Of a stretch of 64,000 bases of DNA, positions 49,146 through 58,209 are shown piece by piece. Origin of the DNA: Paraburkholderia terricola. GTDB lineage: Bacteria; Pseudomonadota; Gammaproteobacteria; Burkholderiales; Burkholderiaceae. Numbering within the stretch: the stretch's first letter is position 1; every line of letters begins with the position of its first letter. The translations under genes and the position numbers were made by a program. The notes beneath the pieces were generated by a model that worked only from the letters and a program-made list of their open reading frames with translations, was not told the DNA's origin and made no database searches. The stretch is taken from assembly GCF_900142195.1 (NCBI RefSeq), contig NZ_FRAB01000007.1:170095-234094 (forward strand), in the 5' to 3' direction.

Positions 49146-50945
49146 TTATGCCTTCGGTTCCGGCGTACGCAGACGGATATGCAACTCGCGCAACTGACGC
49201 TCGTCCACTTCGCTCGGCGCCTGCGTGAGCAGGCACTGCGCGCGTTGCGTCTTCGGGAACGCGATCACGTCGCGGATCGAATCGGCGCCGGCCATCATCG
49301 TGACAATGCGGTCGAGACCGAACGCGATACCGCCGTGCGGCGGCGCGCCGTATTGCAGCGCGTCCAGCAGGAAGCCGAACTTGGCTTGCGCCTCTTCCGC
49401 GCCGATCTTGAGCGCGCGGAACACCTGGCTCTGCACTTCCTCGCGATGGATACGCACCGACCCGCCGCCGATTTCCCAGCCGTTCAGCACCATGTCGTAG
49501 GCTTTCGCGAGGCAACGCGCCGGGTCCGTTTCCAGATATTCGAGATGCTCGTCCTTCGGGCTCGTGAACGGGTGATGCGCGGCGACGTAGCGGTTGTCTT
49601 CCTCGTCGTACTCGAACATCGGGAAGTCGACCACCCACAGCGGCTTCCAGCCCGACTCGACGAGACCGTTGGCCTTGCCGAATTCCGAGTGACCGATCTT
49701 CAGACGCAACGCGCCCAGGCTGTCGTTCACCACCTTCGCGCGATCCGCCGCGAAGAAAATGATGTCGCCGTCTTGCGCGCCGGTTCGCTCGATGATCGCC
49801 TTGACCGCTTCGTCATGCAGGTTCTTGACGATCGGGCTTTGCAGACCGTCACGGCCCTTCGCCACTTCGTTGACCTTGATCCACGCGAGGCCCTTCGCGC
49901 CGTAGATGCGCACGAATTCCGTGTAGCTGTCGATATCGCCACGCGTGAGTTCACCGCCCTTCGGCACGCGGATCGCCGCGACGCGGCCGTCTTTGGTGTT
50001 GGCCGGCGTGCTGAACACCTTGAAGTCGACGTCGCGCACCGCATCGGTCAGGTCCGTGAATTCGAGCTTCACGCGCAGGTCCGGCTTGTCCGAGCCGAAG
50101 CGGCGCATCGCTTCCGAATACAGCATGACCGGGAATTTCTCGTCCAGCGAGACACCGATCGTTTCCTTGAAGACGTGACGGATCATCGCCTCGAACAGGT
50201 CGCGAATTTCCTGTTCCGAGAGGAACGAGGTTTCGCAGTCGATCTGCGTGAATTCCGGCTGGCGGTCGGCGCGCAGGTCTTCGTCGCGGAAGCACTTGAC
50301 GATCTGGTAGTAGCGGTCGAAGTTCGCCACCATCAAGAGCTGCTTGAACAGTTGCGGCGACTGCGGCAGCGCGAAGAACTGGCCCGGGTTGGTGCGCGAC
50401 GGCACGAGGTAGTCGCGCGCGCCTTCCGGCGTGCTCTTGGTGAGCATCGGCGTTTCGATGTCGATGAAGCCTTGCGCGTCGAGATACTTGCGCACCTCGA
50501 TCGCGACGCGATAACGCAGACGCAGGTTGTGCTGCATCTGCGGACGGCGCAGGTCGAGCACGCGATGCGTGAGACGCGTGGTTTCCGACAGGTTGTCGTC
50601 GTCGAGCTGGAACGGCGGCGTGATGGACGGGTTCAGCACGATCAGTTCGTGACACAGCACTTCGATCTTGCCGCTCTTGAGCGCGGCATTCGTCGTGCCT
50701 TCCGGACGGCTGCGCACCACGCCCTTGATCTGCAGACAGAATTCGTTGCGCACGCCTTCGGCCGCCTTGAACATCTCAGCGCGGTCCGGGTCGCAAACGA
50801 CCTGGACGAGGCCTTCACGGTCGCGCAGGTCGATGAAGATGACGCCGCCGTGATCGCGGCGGCGGCTTACCCAGCCGCACAGCGAGACGGATTGGCCCAG
50901 CAGTTCTTCGGTCACCAGACCGCAGTATTCAGATCTCATCGACAT
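49146..50945 (-). CDS. aspS: Aspartate--tRNA ligase
   Basis: 599 residues. Class II synthetase with an N-terminal OB-fold ([22 protein letters not shown]), motif 2 [20 protein letters not shown], a GAD insertion domain, and motif 3 [13 protein letters not shown]. Proteobacteria of this group use a bacterial-type enzyme, often non-discriminating for Asn; this cannot be judged from sequence alone. DUF502 precedes it by 76 bases on the same strand. Confidence 0.97.
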   Translation of the reverse strand: MSMRSEYCGLVTEELLGQSVSLCGWVSRRRDHGGVIFIDLRDREGLVQVVCDPDRAEMFKAAEGVRNEFCLQIKGVVRSRPEGTTNAALKSGKIEVLCHELIVLNPSITPPFQLDDDNLSETTRLTHRVLDLRRPQMQHNLRLRYRVAIEVRKYLDAQGFIDIETPMLTKSTPEGARDYLVPSRTNPGQFFALPQSPQLFKQLLMVANFDRYYQIVKCFRDEDLRADRQPEFTQIDCETSFLSEQEIRDLFEAMIRHVFKETIGVSLDEKFPVMLYSEAMRRFGSDKPDLRVKLEFTDLTDAVRDVDFKVFSTPANTKDGRVAAIRVPKGGELTRGDIDSYTEFVRIYGAKGLAWIKVNEVAKGRDGLQSPIVKNLHDEAVKAIIERTGAQDGDIIFFAADRAKVVNDSLGALRLKIGHSEFGKANGLVESGWKPLWVVDFPMFEYDEEDNRYVAAHHPFTSPKDEHLEYLETDPARCLAKAYDMVLNGWEIGGGSVRIHREEVQSQVFRALKIGAEEAQAKFGFLLDALQYGAPPHGGIAFGLDRIVTMMAGADSIRDVIAFPKTQRAQCLLTQAPSEVDERQLRELHIRLRTPEPKA

Positions 50946-51021
50946 GATGTTTGTCTTTCGTTTTGCATTGGTTGAACGGCGCGCCGCAGTTGGACCCTGC
51001 GTGAAACGCTGCGCGCCGGCA

Positions 51022-51675
51022 TTACAGCGGAGGCTCGACTGTCGTGCGGCGCATCGGCGCCGGCGGCGCGGACGGCGCCACGACGCCCATCGAGACGATG
51101 TACTTGAGCGCGGCGTCGACCGTCATGTCGAGTTCGATCACTTCGCTCTTGGGCACCATCAGGAAGAAGCCGGACGTCGGATTCGGCGTGGTCGGCACAT
51201 ACACGCTGACGTGATCTTCTTTCAGGTGATTGGCCACGTCGCCGCCCGGAATGCCGGTCAGAAACGCGATCGTATAGGAGCCGCGGCGCGGATACTCGAT
51301 CAGCAGAGCCTTGCGAAACGCGTTGCCGCTGCTCGACAGCAAGGTGTCCGACACCTGCTTGACGCTGGTGTAGATCGGCCCGACCACCGGAATGTGGGCG
51401 ACCACGACTTCCCACCACTTCACGAGCTTCTGCCCGACGAAGTTTTGCGTCAACAAGCCGACGACAAAGATGAACGCCAGCGTGAGCACCGCGCCCAGGC
51501 CGGGCAGGCGAAAGCCGAATATGCGCTCGGGCTGCCACGCGCGCGGCAGGAGCAACAGCGTCTGGTCCATCGTGCCGATGATCAGGCCGAGCACCCACAG
51601 TGTGATAGCCAGAGGCACCAGCACCAGCAGGCCAGTCAGGAACACCGATTTGAGCGTCGTTTTTTTCGTCGTCAT
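51022..51675 (-). CDS. DUF502 inner-membrane protein
   Basis: 217 residues. Two N-terminal transmembrane helices ([20 protein letters not shown] and [20 protein letters not shown]) flank a short loop, followed by the DUF502 core VPVVGPIY-like text ([20 protein letters not shown]) and [15 protein letters not shown]. Function unknown. The FmdB-aspS neighbourhood is commonly conserved in this order. Confidence 0.9.
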   Translation of the reverse strand: MTTKKTTLKSVFLTGLLVLVPLAITLWVLGLIIGTMDQTLLLLPRAWQPERIFGFRLPGLGAVLTLAFIFVVGLLTQNFVGQKLVKWWEVVVAHIPVVGPIYTSVKQVSDTLLSSSGNAFRKALLIEYPRRGSYTIAFLTGIPGGDVANHLKEDHVSVYVPTTPNPTSGFFLMVPKSEVIELDMTVDAALKYIVSMGVVAPSAPPAPMRRTTVEPPL

Positions 51676-51750
51676 GTGTACCGCCAGAAAGCCGCGCGAG
51701 CCGGTAAACGGCGCGCGGCGTGTGCGCCGCTCGTTTGAGCGGCAGTCCCG

Positions 51751-52146
51751 CTAGGCGCTGCCGGCACCGCTCGTGGCGGCCGGTGCGGCAGCTGGCGCGG
51801 CAGGCGTTGCAGCCACGCTCGATGAACCGGCTGCGGCCGCGCTGTTGGCCGAAGCCGTGTCGGATTTGGCGCCGCCGCCATTCGCGGTTGCAGCGCTTTC
51901 TCCCGAGCCGCCATTCGAAGCGGCATTCGCGTCGGGTTTGGCAGGCGCGCCCGCGCCGCTATTGCCGCCGCGGAAATCGGTGACGTACCAGCCGGAGCCC
52001 TTCAACTGAAAGCCGGCCGCAGTCACCTGCTTGCGAAAGCTGTCTTTCCCGCATTCGGGACATTGCGTCAACTGGGGGTCGCTCATCTTCTGAAGCACGT
52101 CCTTCCCGAAGCCGCATGATTCGCAACGATAAGCGTAGATCGGCAT
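51751..52146 (-). CDS. FmdB-family zinc-ribbon protein
   Basis: 131 residues. The first ~45 hold a zinc ribbon, MPIYAYRCESCG then TQCPECG, two CxxC knuckles. The remaining ~70 residues are an Ala/Gly/Ser/Asn-rich, low-complexity tail that is probably disordered. The role is unknown; the family is named for a putative regulator of formamidase/amidase genes. The ATG at 52146 has AGGGAAAAG upstream and gives the standard MPIYAYRC start. Confidence 0.9.
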   Translation of the reverse strand: MPIYAYRCESCGFGKDVLQKMSDPQLTQCPECGKDSFRKQVTAAGFQLKGSGWYVTDFRGGNSGAGAPAKPDANAASNGGSGESAATANGGGAKSDTASANSAAAAGSSSVAATPAAPAAAPAATSGAGSA

Positions 52147-52341
52147 GATCTTTTCCCTACTGAAATCTTGTAAACGCTTGCAAAGCCTTGAATTATAGCC
52201 GCAAACGATCTCCCCTCCCCGGATTTCGGGGCGGGCGATCGACGCGGCCGCCGTTGCGGCAGATGGGGGCGGCGGCCGCCGAATCAAGTGCGGTCCGAGC
52301 CGTTTTGGAGCCGTGCCGCGCCGCGCGAAAACGTTGACCGA

Positions 52342-52364
52342 GCCGCGCCGGAGTGCGGCGCGGC
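52342..52364 (-). terminator. GC-rich hairpin after the TPMT-like gene
   Basis: A 9-bp stem GCCGCGCCG/CGGCGCGGC with a five-base loop begins six bases after the methyltransferase stop. There is no U run, so termination is uncertain. Confidence 0.4.
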
Positions 52365-52369
52365 AGCCC

Positions 52370-52990
52370 TCAAGCCAGCCGACGCCAAGTGAGCCAGCGC
52401 TCACGTCCCGCAAAGACGGGAATCGAATCGTTCACGGCTTCATCTTCGATCAGTTCGAAATTGGGCGTGAGCAGTGCGTCCAACTCGTTACGCTCGATGC
52501 CGAACGGCGGTCCTTTCGGCGTCGATCCGATAAAGAAGAAACCGGCCAGCAGCGCGCCCGCAGGCAACAGTTCCGCTACCCGCTGCGCATAGTCGGCGCG
52601 GCGCGACGGCGGCAACGCGCACAGGAATGCGCGCTCGTAGATCCACGCGGGCGAAAACGGCGGCTCATAGACGAAGAAATCCGCCTGTTCGACGAGGTGC
52701 GCATGCTTGCCCAACTGCTCATGCGCGGCTGCGACCGCAGCGTGCGAAAAATCGATCGCCCGCACCGGGTTACCGTGCTCGGCCAGCCAGAGCGCTTCGT
52801 AGGCGCTGCCGCAACCGGGGATCAGCACGGCCGCGCCGCTGTGACGAGCCGCGAACGACTGAAACGCGGACGGCACGCCACCTTGATCCCACGGTGTGTG
52901 GTGACGCTCGAAACGCTCGTCCCAGAACTCCGGCGAGTTGGGGTCGCGGCTTGCAAAGTCGGGCGCGGAGGGTTGCGTTGGGTCGCTCAT
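52370..52990 (-). CDS. Thiopurine-S-methyltransferase-family methyltransferase
   Basis: 206 residues. SAM-dependent methyltransferase with EFWDERFERHHTPWDQGGVP at the start and the SAM site VLIPGCGSAYEALWLAEHG. The family acts on thiols, halides or oxyanions such as tellurite and selenium; the substrate is unknown. The ATG at 52990 gives the family start; the frame continues 31 codons into ubiB. Only 40 bases separate it from the ubiB stop, so it may be read with ubiB-ubiJ. Confidence 0.88.
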   Translation of the reverse strand: MSDPTQPSAPDFASRDPNSPEFWDERFERHHTPWDQGGVPSAFQSFAARHSGAAVLIPGCGSAYEALWLAEHGNPVRAIDFSHAAVAAAHEQLGKHAHLVEQADFFVYEPPFSPAWIYERAFLCALPPSRRADYAQRVAELLPAGALLAGFFFIGSTPKGPPFGIERNELDALLTPNFELIEDEAVNDSIPVFAGRERWLTWRRLA

Positions 52991-53030
52991 GGAATACTCG
53001 CCTGAATGTAGACCTGGACCTGGATCGGTC

Positions 53031-54608
53031 TCAACCGCCGTAGGCGAAAGCCAGAAACGCCCGCGCCAACACTGCGCCGACACCGACCGCCACGCCGAAT
53101 AGGAGCAAGCCTTGCAGCAACCGGTTCGTGCGTTTCTGCTCGAGCAGAATCTGGCGAATCATGTCGTCGTTCATGCCGCGACCGTGGTCGTGACGCTCAG
53201 CGAGCACGTGATGGATCAGGCGCGGCAACTGCGGCAGCGTCTTGCTCCACTGCGGCGCCTCGATTTTCAGGCGCTCGTACCAGCCGCGCAGACCAATCTG
53301 CTCGTTCATCCAGCGTTCGAGATAGGGCTTCGCGGTCTTCCACAGATCCAGTTCAGGATCGAGCGAGCGGCCGAGCCCTTCCACGTTCAGCATGGTTTTT
53401 TGCAGCAGCACCAGTTGCGGCTGAATCTCGACGTTGAAGCGGCGCGAGGTCGAGAACAGCCGCATCAGCACCTGGCCCAGCGAAATATCTTTCAGCGCGC
53501 GGTCGAAATACGGCTCGCAGACCGCGCGGATCGCGCTTTCGAGTTCCTCGACGCGGGTGGTGGGCGGCACCCAGCCCGACTCCAGGTGCAAGGTGGCGAC
53601 GCGATGATAGTCGCGCTTGAAGAACGCGAGGAAGTTCTGCGCCAGATAGTTCTTATCGAAGTCCGACAGCGCGCCGATGATGCCGAAATCGAGCGCGATA
53701 TAGCGGCCGAAATGCACAGGGTCGAGGCTCACCTGAATGTTGCCGGGGTGCATGTCGGCATGAAAAAAACCGTCGCGGAACACTTGAGTGAAGAAAATTT
53801 CCACGCCCTCGCGCGCCAGCTTCGGGATATCGACGCCCGCCCCACGCAGCGTTTCCACCTGGCTGATCGGCACGCCGACCATGCGCTCCATCACCAGCAC
53901 CGTGGGCGTGCAGAATTCCCAGTACATCTCCGGCACCAACAGCAGGTCGAGCCCGGCGAAGTTGCGCCGCAGTTGGCTGCCGTTGGCCGCCTCGCGCATC
54001 AGGTCGAGTTCGTCGTGCAGATATTTATCGAATTCCGCCACCACCTCACGCGGCTTGAGGCGCTTGCCGTCCGCCCACAGGCGCTCGGCCCAGACAGCGA
54101 TGTCGCGCAGCAACGCGAGGTCGGAGTCGATGACCGGCAGCATGTTCGGCCGCAGCACCTTCACCGCAACCGCCTTGCCCGCATGCTGGCCGGCCTTCAC
54201 CTTGGCGAAATGCACCTGCGCGATCGACGCGCTCGCCACCGGCACCCGCTCGAAGTCGTCGAACAGCACGTCGACCGGTGCGCCCAGCGACTTTTCCACC
54301 AGTCCGATCGCGACCGTTGAATCGAACGGCGGCACCTGATCCTGAAGCTTGGCGAGTTCGTTGGCGATATCGACCGGCAGCAGGTCGCGCCGGGTGGACA
54401 ACACCTGACCGAACTTGACGAAGATAGGCCCCAGGCTTTCCAGCGCGAGCCGCAAACGCACGCCGGGCGGCGCGTCGAACTTGCGGCCGATGGTGGTGAT
54501 GCGCAGAAGCAGGCGCACGCGCCGGTCGTTGATGCGCCCGAGCATCATCTCATCGAGACCGAATCGGATAACCGTGAAAAAAATCTTGAGGAAACGCAGA
54601 AAACGCAT
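53031..54608 (-). CDS. ubiB: Ubiquinone biosynthesis ATPase/kinase-like UbiB
   Basis: 525 residues of the ABC1/ADCK family. The KxGQ motif is in [16 protein letters not shown], an AQVH motif follows ([13 protein letters not shown]), and the catalytic/metal region is [10 protein letters not shown] and ALDFGIIG. Two hydrophobic helices at the C terminus ([20 protein letters not shown]) anchor it in the membrane. Supports ubiquinone ring modification or lipid extraction; exact chemistry is debated. ubiJ is immediately upstream (15-base gap). Confidence 0.95.
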   Translation of the reverse strand: MRFLRFLKIFFTVIRFGLDEMMLGRINDRRVRLLLRITTIGRKFDAPPGVRLRLALESLGPIFVKFGQVLSTRRDLLPVDIANELAKLQDQVPPFDSTVAIGLVEKSLGAPVDVLFDDFERVPVASASIAQVHFAKVKAGQHAGKAVAVKVLRPNMLPVIDSDLALLRDIAVWAERLWADGKRLKPREVVAEFDKYLHDELDLMREAANGSQLRRNFAGLDLLLVPEMYWEFCTPTVLVMERMVGVPISQVETLRGAGVDIPKLAREGVEIFFTQVFRDGFFHADMHPGNIQVSLDPVHFGRYIALDFGIIGALSDFDKNYLAQNFLAFFKRDYHRVATLHLESGWVPPTTRVEELESAIRAVCEPYFDRALKDISLGQVLMRLFSTSRRFNVEIQPQLVLLQKTMLNVEGLGRSLDPELDLWKTAKPYLERWMNEQIGLRGWYERLKIEAPQWSKTLPQLPRLIHHVLAERHDHGRGMNDDMIRQILLEQKRTNRLLQGLLLFGVAVGVGAVLARAFLAFAYGG

Positions 54609-54623
54609 GGTTGTGCCCAGTGA

Positions 54624-55268
54624 CTAGCGCGTGCCGCGCGACGTGGCGGCGCCGCCTGGCGCATCTGCGCCGCGGGCTTCGACCTTCTGTTGAAGACGCT
54701 CGATGCGCTTCTCCACACGCGCCAGGGCATCGCGTGCGCGCGCCAGTTCGACATTGAAGTCTTCCAGCGCAATGCGGCGCACCAGTTGCGGGTTCTCGTC
54801 GAGCAGATATTCGGCGGCCGTGTCGAGCAGATTGCGCCCGGTACGCTGCACGTGTTCGCCGACCGAGCGCACGACCGAGGCAACCCGCCATGCGGGACCG
54901 TCGCCAATCAGCCTGGCAAGATCTTCTTCGGGCTCCCAGCGCAGATGCTCGGCGAGTTTGGCTATCACCTGCGCGAACTCCGCGTCGCCTTCGATCTTCA
55001 CGTGCTTCATCACGGCGGCCTGGCCGCCTTGCACGAAGGCCGGCAATGCATCGGACGGCACCGAAATGGTCACATCGAACCGTTGCGCCTCGGTTTCGCC
55101 GACCGCACTCAGATAACCATCCGGCTGCACCAGCAACATCAGCACGACTGGCGCGCACGTCAGCCTGGCGGTTTTGCCCGCGTAGGGGGCGAGGCGCTCA
55201 CGAGCCCACGATTCGCGGGCGAGCAGATGATTGACAGCAGCAGCGAAAGGCTTGGCGGCGAGGGTCAT
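54624..55268 (-). CDS. ubiJ: Ubiquinone biosynthesis accessory factor UbiJ (SCP2 domain)
   Basis: 214 residues. N-terminal SCP2 lipid-binding fold (FAAAVNHLLARESWARERLA, ... VLMLLVQPDGYLSAV), then a helical, coiled-coil-prone C terminus ending VEKRIERLQQKVEARG. With UbiK it scaffolds the soluble ubiquinone-modifying complex. The ATG at 55268 is chosen; an upstream TTG four codons earlier is possible. First gene of the ubiJ-ubiB unit, since a terminator lies just upstream. Confidence 0.9.
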   Translation of the reverse strand: MTLAAKPFAAAVNHLLARESWARERLAPYAGKTARLTCAPVVLMLLVQPDGYLSAVGETEAQRFDVTISVPSDALPAFVQGGQAAVMKHVKIEGDAEFAQVIAKLAEHLRWEPEEDLARLIGDGPAWRVASVVRSVGEHVQRTGRNLLDTAAEYLLDENPQLVRRIALEDFNVELARARDALARVEKRIERLQQKVEARGADAPGGAATSRGTR

Positions 55269-55281
55269 TGAAAGTGGCAAG

Positions 55282-55316
55282 AAAAAACCCGCGCGGGCGA
55301 GGTGCCCACGCGGGTT
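55282..55316 (-). terminator. Rho-independent terminator after the Tim44-domain gene
   Basis: On the minus strand AACCCGCG and CGCGGGTT pair through a further GGGC/GCCC with a bulge, closing a short loop, followed by six T. It is 106 bases after the Tim44 gene stop and 14 bases before the ubiJ ATG. Confidence 0.75.
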
Positions 55317-55422
55317 CCTATTGTAACGTCCGTTCGCTTCGCGGCTCGCTATGCCAAACGGCCAACGCTTTGTGCAAAGTCAGGGCTAAGCCCTACCGCT
55401 TCGGCTCTTCCCTGCTCGCGCC

Positions 55423-56412
55423 TCAGTGCTGCGCAACCTGCTGGATGCCGGCCAGCAGCCAGCCTTCGCCGGCCCGGTTCGACTTCGACAGGTTCCAGAC
55501 TTCGACGAACGGTTCCGCCGCCGCACCCGGTGCCTCGCGAATCAAGCCGGAGAAGCGCACGCTGGCGAAGTACTCGTTCGCGCGCTCCTCAACGCCGAGC
55601 AGTTCGGCGTTCAGCTGCACCACGTCGGTCTGATTGGGCTCTGCACCGCGCGAAGACAGATCGACCCTCACTTCAGCGAACATTTCGGGCGTGGTGAACT
55701 CGCGGATGTCGTCCATGTTGCCGACGTCCCATGCGGCTTGCAGCCGCACGAAATACACCTTGGCGTTGCGCAGGAACGCTTCCGAATCGAAGCCGGCCGG
55801 CACGGCGGGCACAGCGTTGATGGACGGCGTGGTCAACGGATTGCCTTGCGGTTCGAGGTACGAGCCGGTGGGCGGTGCGGTGTAACGCGGTTCCTGCGAG
55901 TAGCCGGTGCCGCCCGAATTGAGAGTCGGCGCGCCGCCCGCGTAGGCCGGGTGCGCCGCATCGCGCTTGCGACCCATGAAGCGGCGGATCAACCAGATGG
56001 CGATCATCGCGATCAAGGCAATCACGATGATGTTGGCCATGGCGCTGGCGAACGCACCGCCCAGACCGAAGTGCGACAGCAACGCCGCGATGCCGAGACC
56101 GGCGGCCAGACCGGCGATCGGCCCGAGCCAGCGCGACCGGTTAGGCTGCGGGGCCGGCGCCGCAGGCGCGGGGGCCGGCTGGGCACGCTGCGTAGCCTGA
56201 TTGGTCGGTGAAGGTTGGGTCGGCGCCGCCTGCTGTTGCTGAACGGTATTCGACTGACGGCCGATGCTGCGGCTGCCGCCCATGCGGCGAGCTTCCGCGT
56301 CGAGCGAGGCGAGCGAGCCGGCCATGATCAGACCGACCATTGCGATCAGTCCGATTCTTCTCACCAACGACCTCGACACCTTACGGGGAGATGACACACC
56401 TGAATCGGACAT
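55423..56412 (-). CDS. Tim44-domain membrane protein
   Basis: 329 residues. A hydrophobic segment at about 19-37 (signal or anchor) and a Gln/Pro/Ala-rich linker (about 55-90) precede two membrane-spanning stretches (LGPIAGLAAGLGIAALLSHF and IIVIALIAMIAIWLI). The C-terminal ~130 residues are the Tim44 fold (FDSEAFLRNAKVYFVRLQAA), a lipid-contacting NTF2-like domain. The bacterial role is not established. Start supported by AAAGGAAAG before the ATG at 56412. Lies between ubiE and ubiJ-ubiB. Confidence 0.88.
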   Translation of the reverse strand: MSDSGVSSPRKVSRSLVRRIGLIAMVGLIMAGSLASLDAEARRMGGSRSIGRQSNTVQQQQAAPTQPSPTNQATQRAQPAPAPAAPAPQPNRSRWLGPIAGLAAGLGIAALLSHFGLGGAFASAMANIIVIALIAMIAIWLIRRFMGRKRDAAHPAYAGGAPTLNSGGTGYSQEPRYTAPPTGSYLEPQGNPLTTPSINAVPAVPAGFDSEAFLRNAKVYFVRLQAAWDVGNMDDIREFTTPEMFAEVRVDLSSRGAEPNQTDVVQLNAELLGVEERANEYFASVRFSGLIREAPGAAAEPFVEVWNLSKSNRAGEGWLLAGIQQVAQH

Positions 56413-56450
56413 TTTCGTACTTTCCTTTAAAAATCGATGGGTTAGGAACC

Positions 56451-57182
56451 CTAGTATTTGGTCCCCACATGTAAAGCTACCACGCCAGCTGACAAATTGT
56501 AATATTTGACGCCATCGAGGCCCGCTTGTTCCATCATTGTTTTCAAGGTTTCCTGGTCCGGGTGCATCCGGATCGACTCGGCGAGATAGCGGTAGCTCTC
56601 GGCGTCCTTCGCGAAGCGGTCGCCGAGCCACGGCAACACTCTGAACGAATAGACGTCGTAGACCTTCTTGAGCGGGTCCCATACCTTCGAGAATTCCAGC
56701 ACCAGCAGACGGCCCGCCGGCTTCAACACGCGGCGCATTTCCGCCAGCGCGACATCCTTATGCGTCATGTTGCGCAAGCCGAATGCCACGGTCACCACGT
56801 CGAAGTAATTGTCCGGAAAGGGGATTTTTTCGGCGTCGCAGAGCAGCGCCGGCGTGATCACGCCCTTGTCCAGCAGGCGGTCGCGGCCCACCCGCAGCAT
56901 CGATTCATTGATGTCGGTGTGCCACACCTCGCCCGTGTCGCCCGCCTGCTTCGCGAACGCCTTGGACAGATCGCCCGTGCCGCCCGCAATGTCGAGCACC
57001 TTGAAACCCGGCCGCACGTTGGCCTGGGCGATCGTGAACATCTTCCACGCCCGGTGCAATCCGCCCGACATCAGGTCGTTCATCAGGTCGTAGTTAGCGG
57101 CAACCGAGTGGAATACGCCCGCCACCTTCTGCGCCTTTTCCTGTTCGTCGACCGATTGAAAGCCGAAGTGGGTTTTGCTCAT
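56451..57182 (-). CDS. ubiE: Ubiquinone/menaquinone C-methyltransferase UbiE
   Basis: 243 residues. Methylates the quinone ring carbon using SAM. Typical pieces are [20 protein letters not shown], the SAM motif [16 protein letters not shown], and [20 protein letters not shown] with [13 protein letters not shown]. Normal length. The Tim44 gene follows after 38 bases and a DUF971 gene precedes by 66 bases. Confidence 0.97.
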   Translation of the reverse strand: MSKTHFGFQSVDEQEKAQKVAGVFHSVAANYDLMNDLMSGGLHRAWKMFTIAQANVRPGFKVLDIAGGTGDLSKAFAKQAGDTGEVWHTDINESMLRVGRDRLLDKGVITPALLCDAEKIPFPDNYFDVVTVAFGLRNMTHKDVALAEMRRVLKPAGRLLVLEFSKVWDPLKKVYDVYSFRVLPWLGDRFAKDAESYRYLAESIRMHPDQETLKTMMEQAGLDGVKYYNLSAGVVALHVGTKY

Positions 57183-57248
57183 CGCGCTCGTCCTTTCGCG
57201 TATTCTGAAATGTTGCGCCGCATCAGTGCGGCGATGGGGCGAATCGTA

Positions 57249-57662
57249 TCAGTGACAATGCCCGTGCGCAGCGCCGGCTGGAACCATCGGCGTATCGCGG
57301 TCGACTCCGGCGGCTTCCAGTTTGGCGAGGTAGGCTCGCCAGAGTTCATCCTGGCGGACCGCCATGTCGTACAGCAAATCCCACGAATAGATGCCGGTGG
57401 CGTGGCCGTCCGAGAAAGTCGGCTGCAACGCATAGTTGCCGACGCCTTCGAGCATCGTGATCGTCACCTCGCGCTTGCCGGTTTGCAGCGTTTCCTGGCC
57501 GGGCCCGTGACCCTGCACTTCCGCCGAAGGCGAATACACGCGCAGCAGTTCGAACGGCAGGCGATACGATTCGCCGTTTGCATACTGCAATTCGAGCACG
57601 CGCGATTTCGAATGCAGGACGACGCCGGTCGGCACCGGTGTATCGGGGGTCAGTCCGCTCAT
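57249..57662 (-). CDS. DUF971 protein (GBBH-like N-terminal domain)
   Basis: 137 residues. A domain related to the N-terminal domain of gamma-butyrobetaine hydroxylase: VLHSKSRVLELQYANGESYR, LPFELLRVYSPSAEV, and YSWDLLYDMAVRQDELW. The residues VQGHGPGQ lie in the middle and the chain ends GAAHGHCH, a His/Cys cluster that might bind metal. Function unknown; related domains occur near iron-sulfur proteins. Regularly upstream of ubiE in this group. Confidence 0.88.
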   Translation of the reverse strand: MSGLTPDTPVPTGVVLHSKSRVLELQYANGESYRLPFELLRVYSPSAEVQGHGPGQETLQTGKREVTITMLEGVGNYALQPTFSDGHATGIYSWDLLYDMAVRQDELWRAYLAKLEAAGVDRDTPMVPAGAAHGHCH

Positions 57663-57746
57663 GATGGCCTCAAAAGAAAACGCCGGGCCGCCCCAAGATG
57701 TCGCCCCGTCGCGGAGCTTGGCGCGTAGCGGCAGGTTACGGGGCGC

Positions 57747-58175
57747 TCAGCCAAGCGCTTGTTCGATTTCCTGCCGCACGGCTTCGCGCAACAAGGTAGC
57801 TTGCGCGCGGCGCGACGACAGCATGGCTTCGGACACCGTGCGCTGGCGCGGCGCCCAAATGGGCAGCGGGAAATGCGCGTCGTTCGAAAAACGCGGAATC
57901 ACATGCCAGTGCACATGCGGCACCTGGTTGCCGAGGCTCGCCAGGTTGACCTTCACCGGCTGAAGGATGCGCCGCATCGCGCGTTCGACCGCATAAACGG
58001 CCTTCATCACGCGATCGCGGTCGCTTCCGTCGAGATCGGAAAACTCGGCTACATGCCTGTTCCAGATCACCCGGCAAAGGCCCGGATAATCGTGTTCGTC
58101 GGCGAGGACGACGCGCAAGGTGTCGTCCTGCCACAGCACATCGCCGCCATCTTCATGGCAAAAAACGCAATCCAT
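57747..58175 (-). CDS. HIT-family nucleotide hydrolase
   Basis: 142 residues. Carries HVHWHVIPRF, the His-phi-His-phi-His motif with the central catalytic histidine, in the HIT fold. Starts MDCVFCHEDGGDVLW, with a CxxC that often binds zinc in this family. Probably cleaves nucleoside phosphoramidates or dinucleoside polyphosphates; substrate unknown. The ATG at 58175 gives the family start. Confidence 0.9.
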   Translation of the reverse strand: MDCVFCHEDGGDVLWQDDTLRVVLADEHDYPGLCRVIWNRHVAEFSDLDGSDRDRVMKAVYAVERAMRRILQPVKVNLASLGNQVPHVHWHVIPRFSNDAHFPLPIWAPRQRTVSEAMLSSRRAQATLLREAVRQEIEQALG

Positions 58176-58209
58176 CGTCGTCCTCAGGCAAAAATCGTCA
58201 GTGCTTGCA

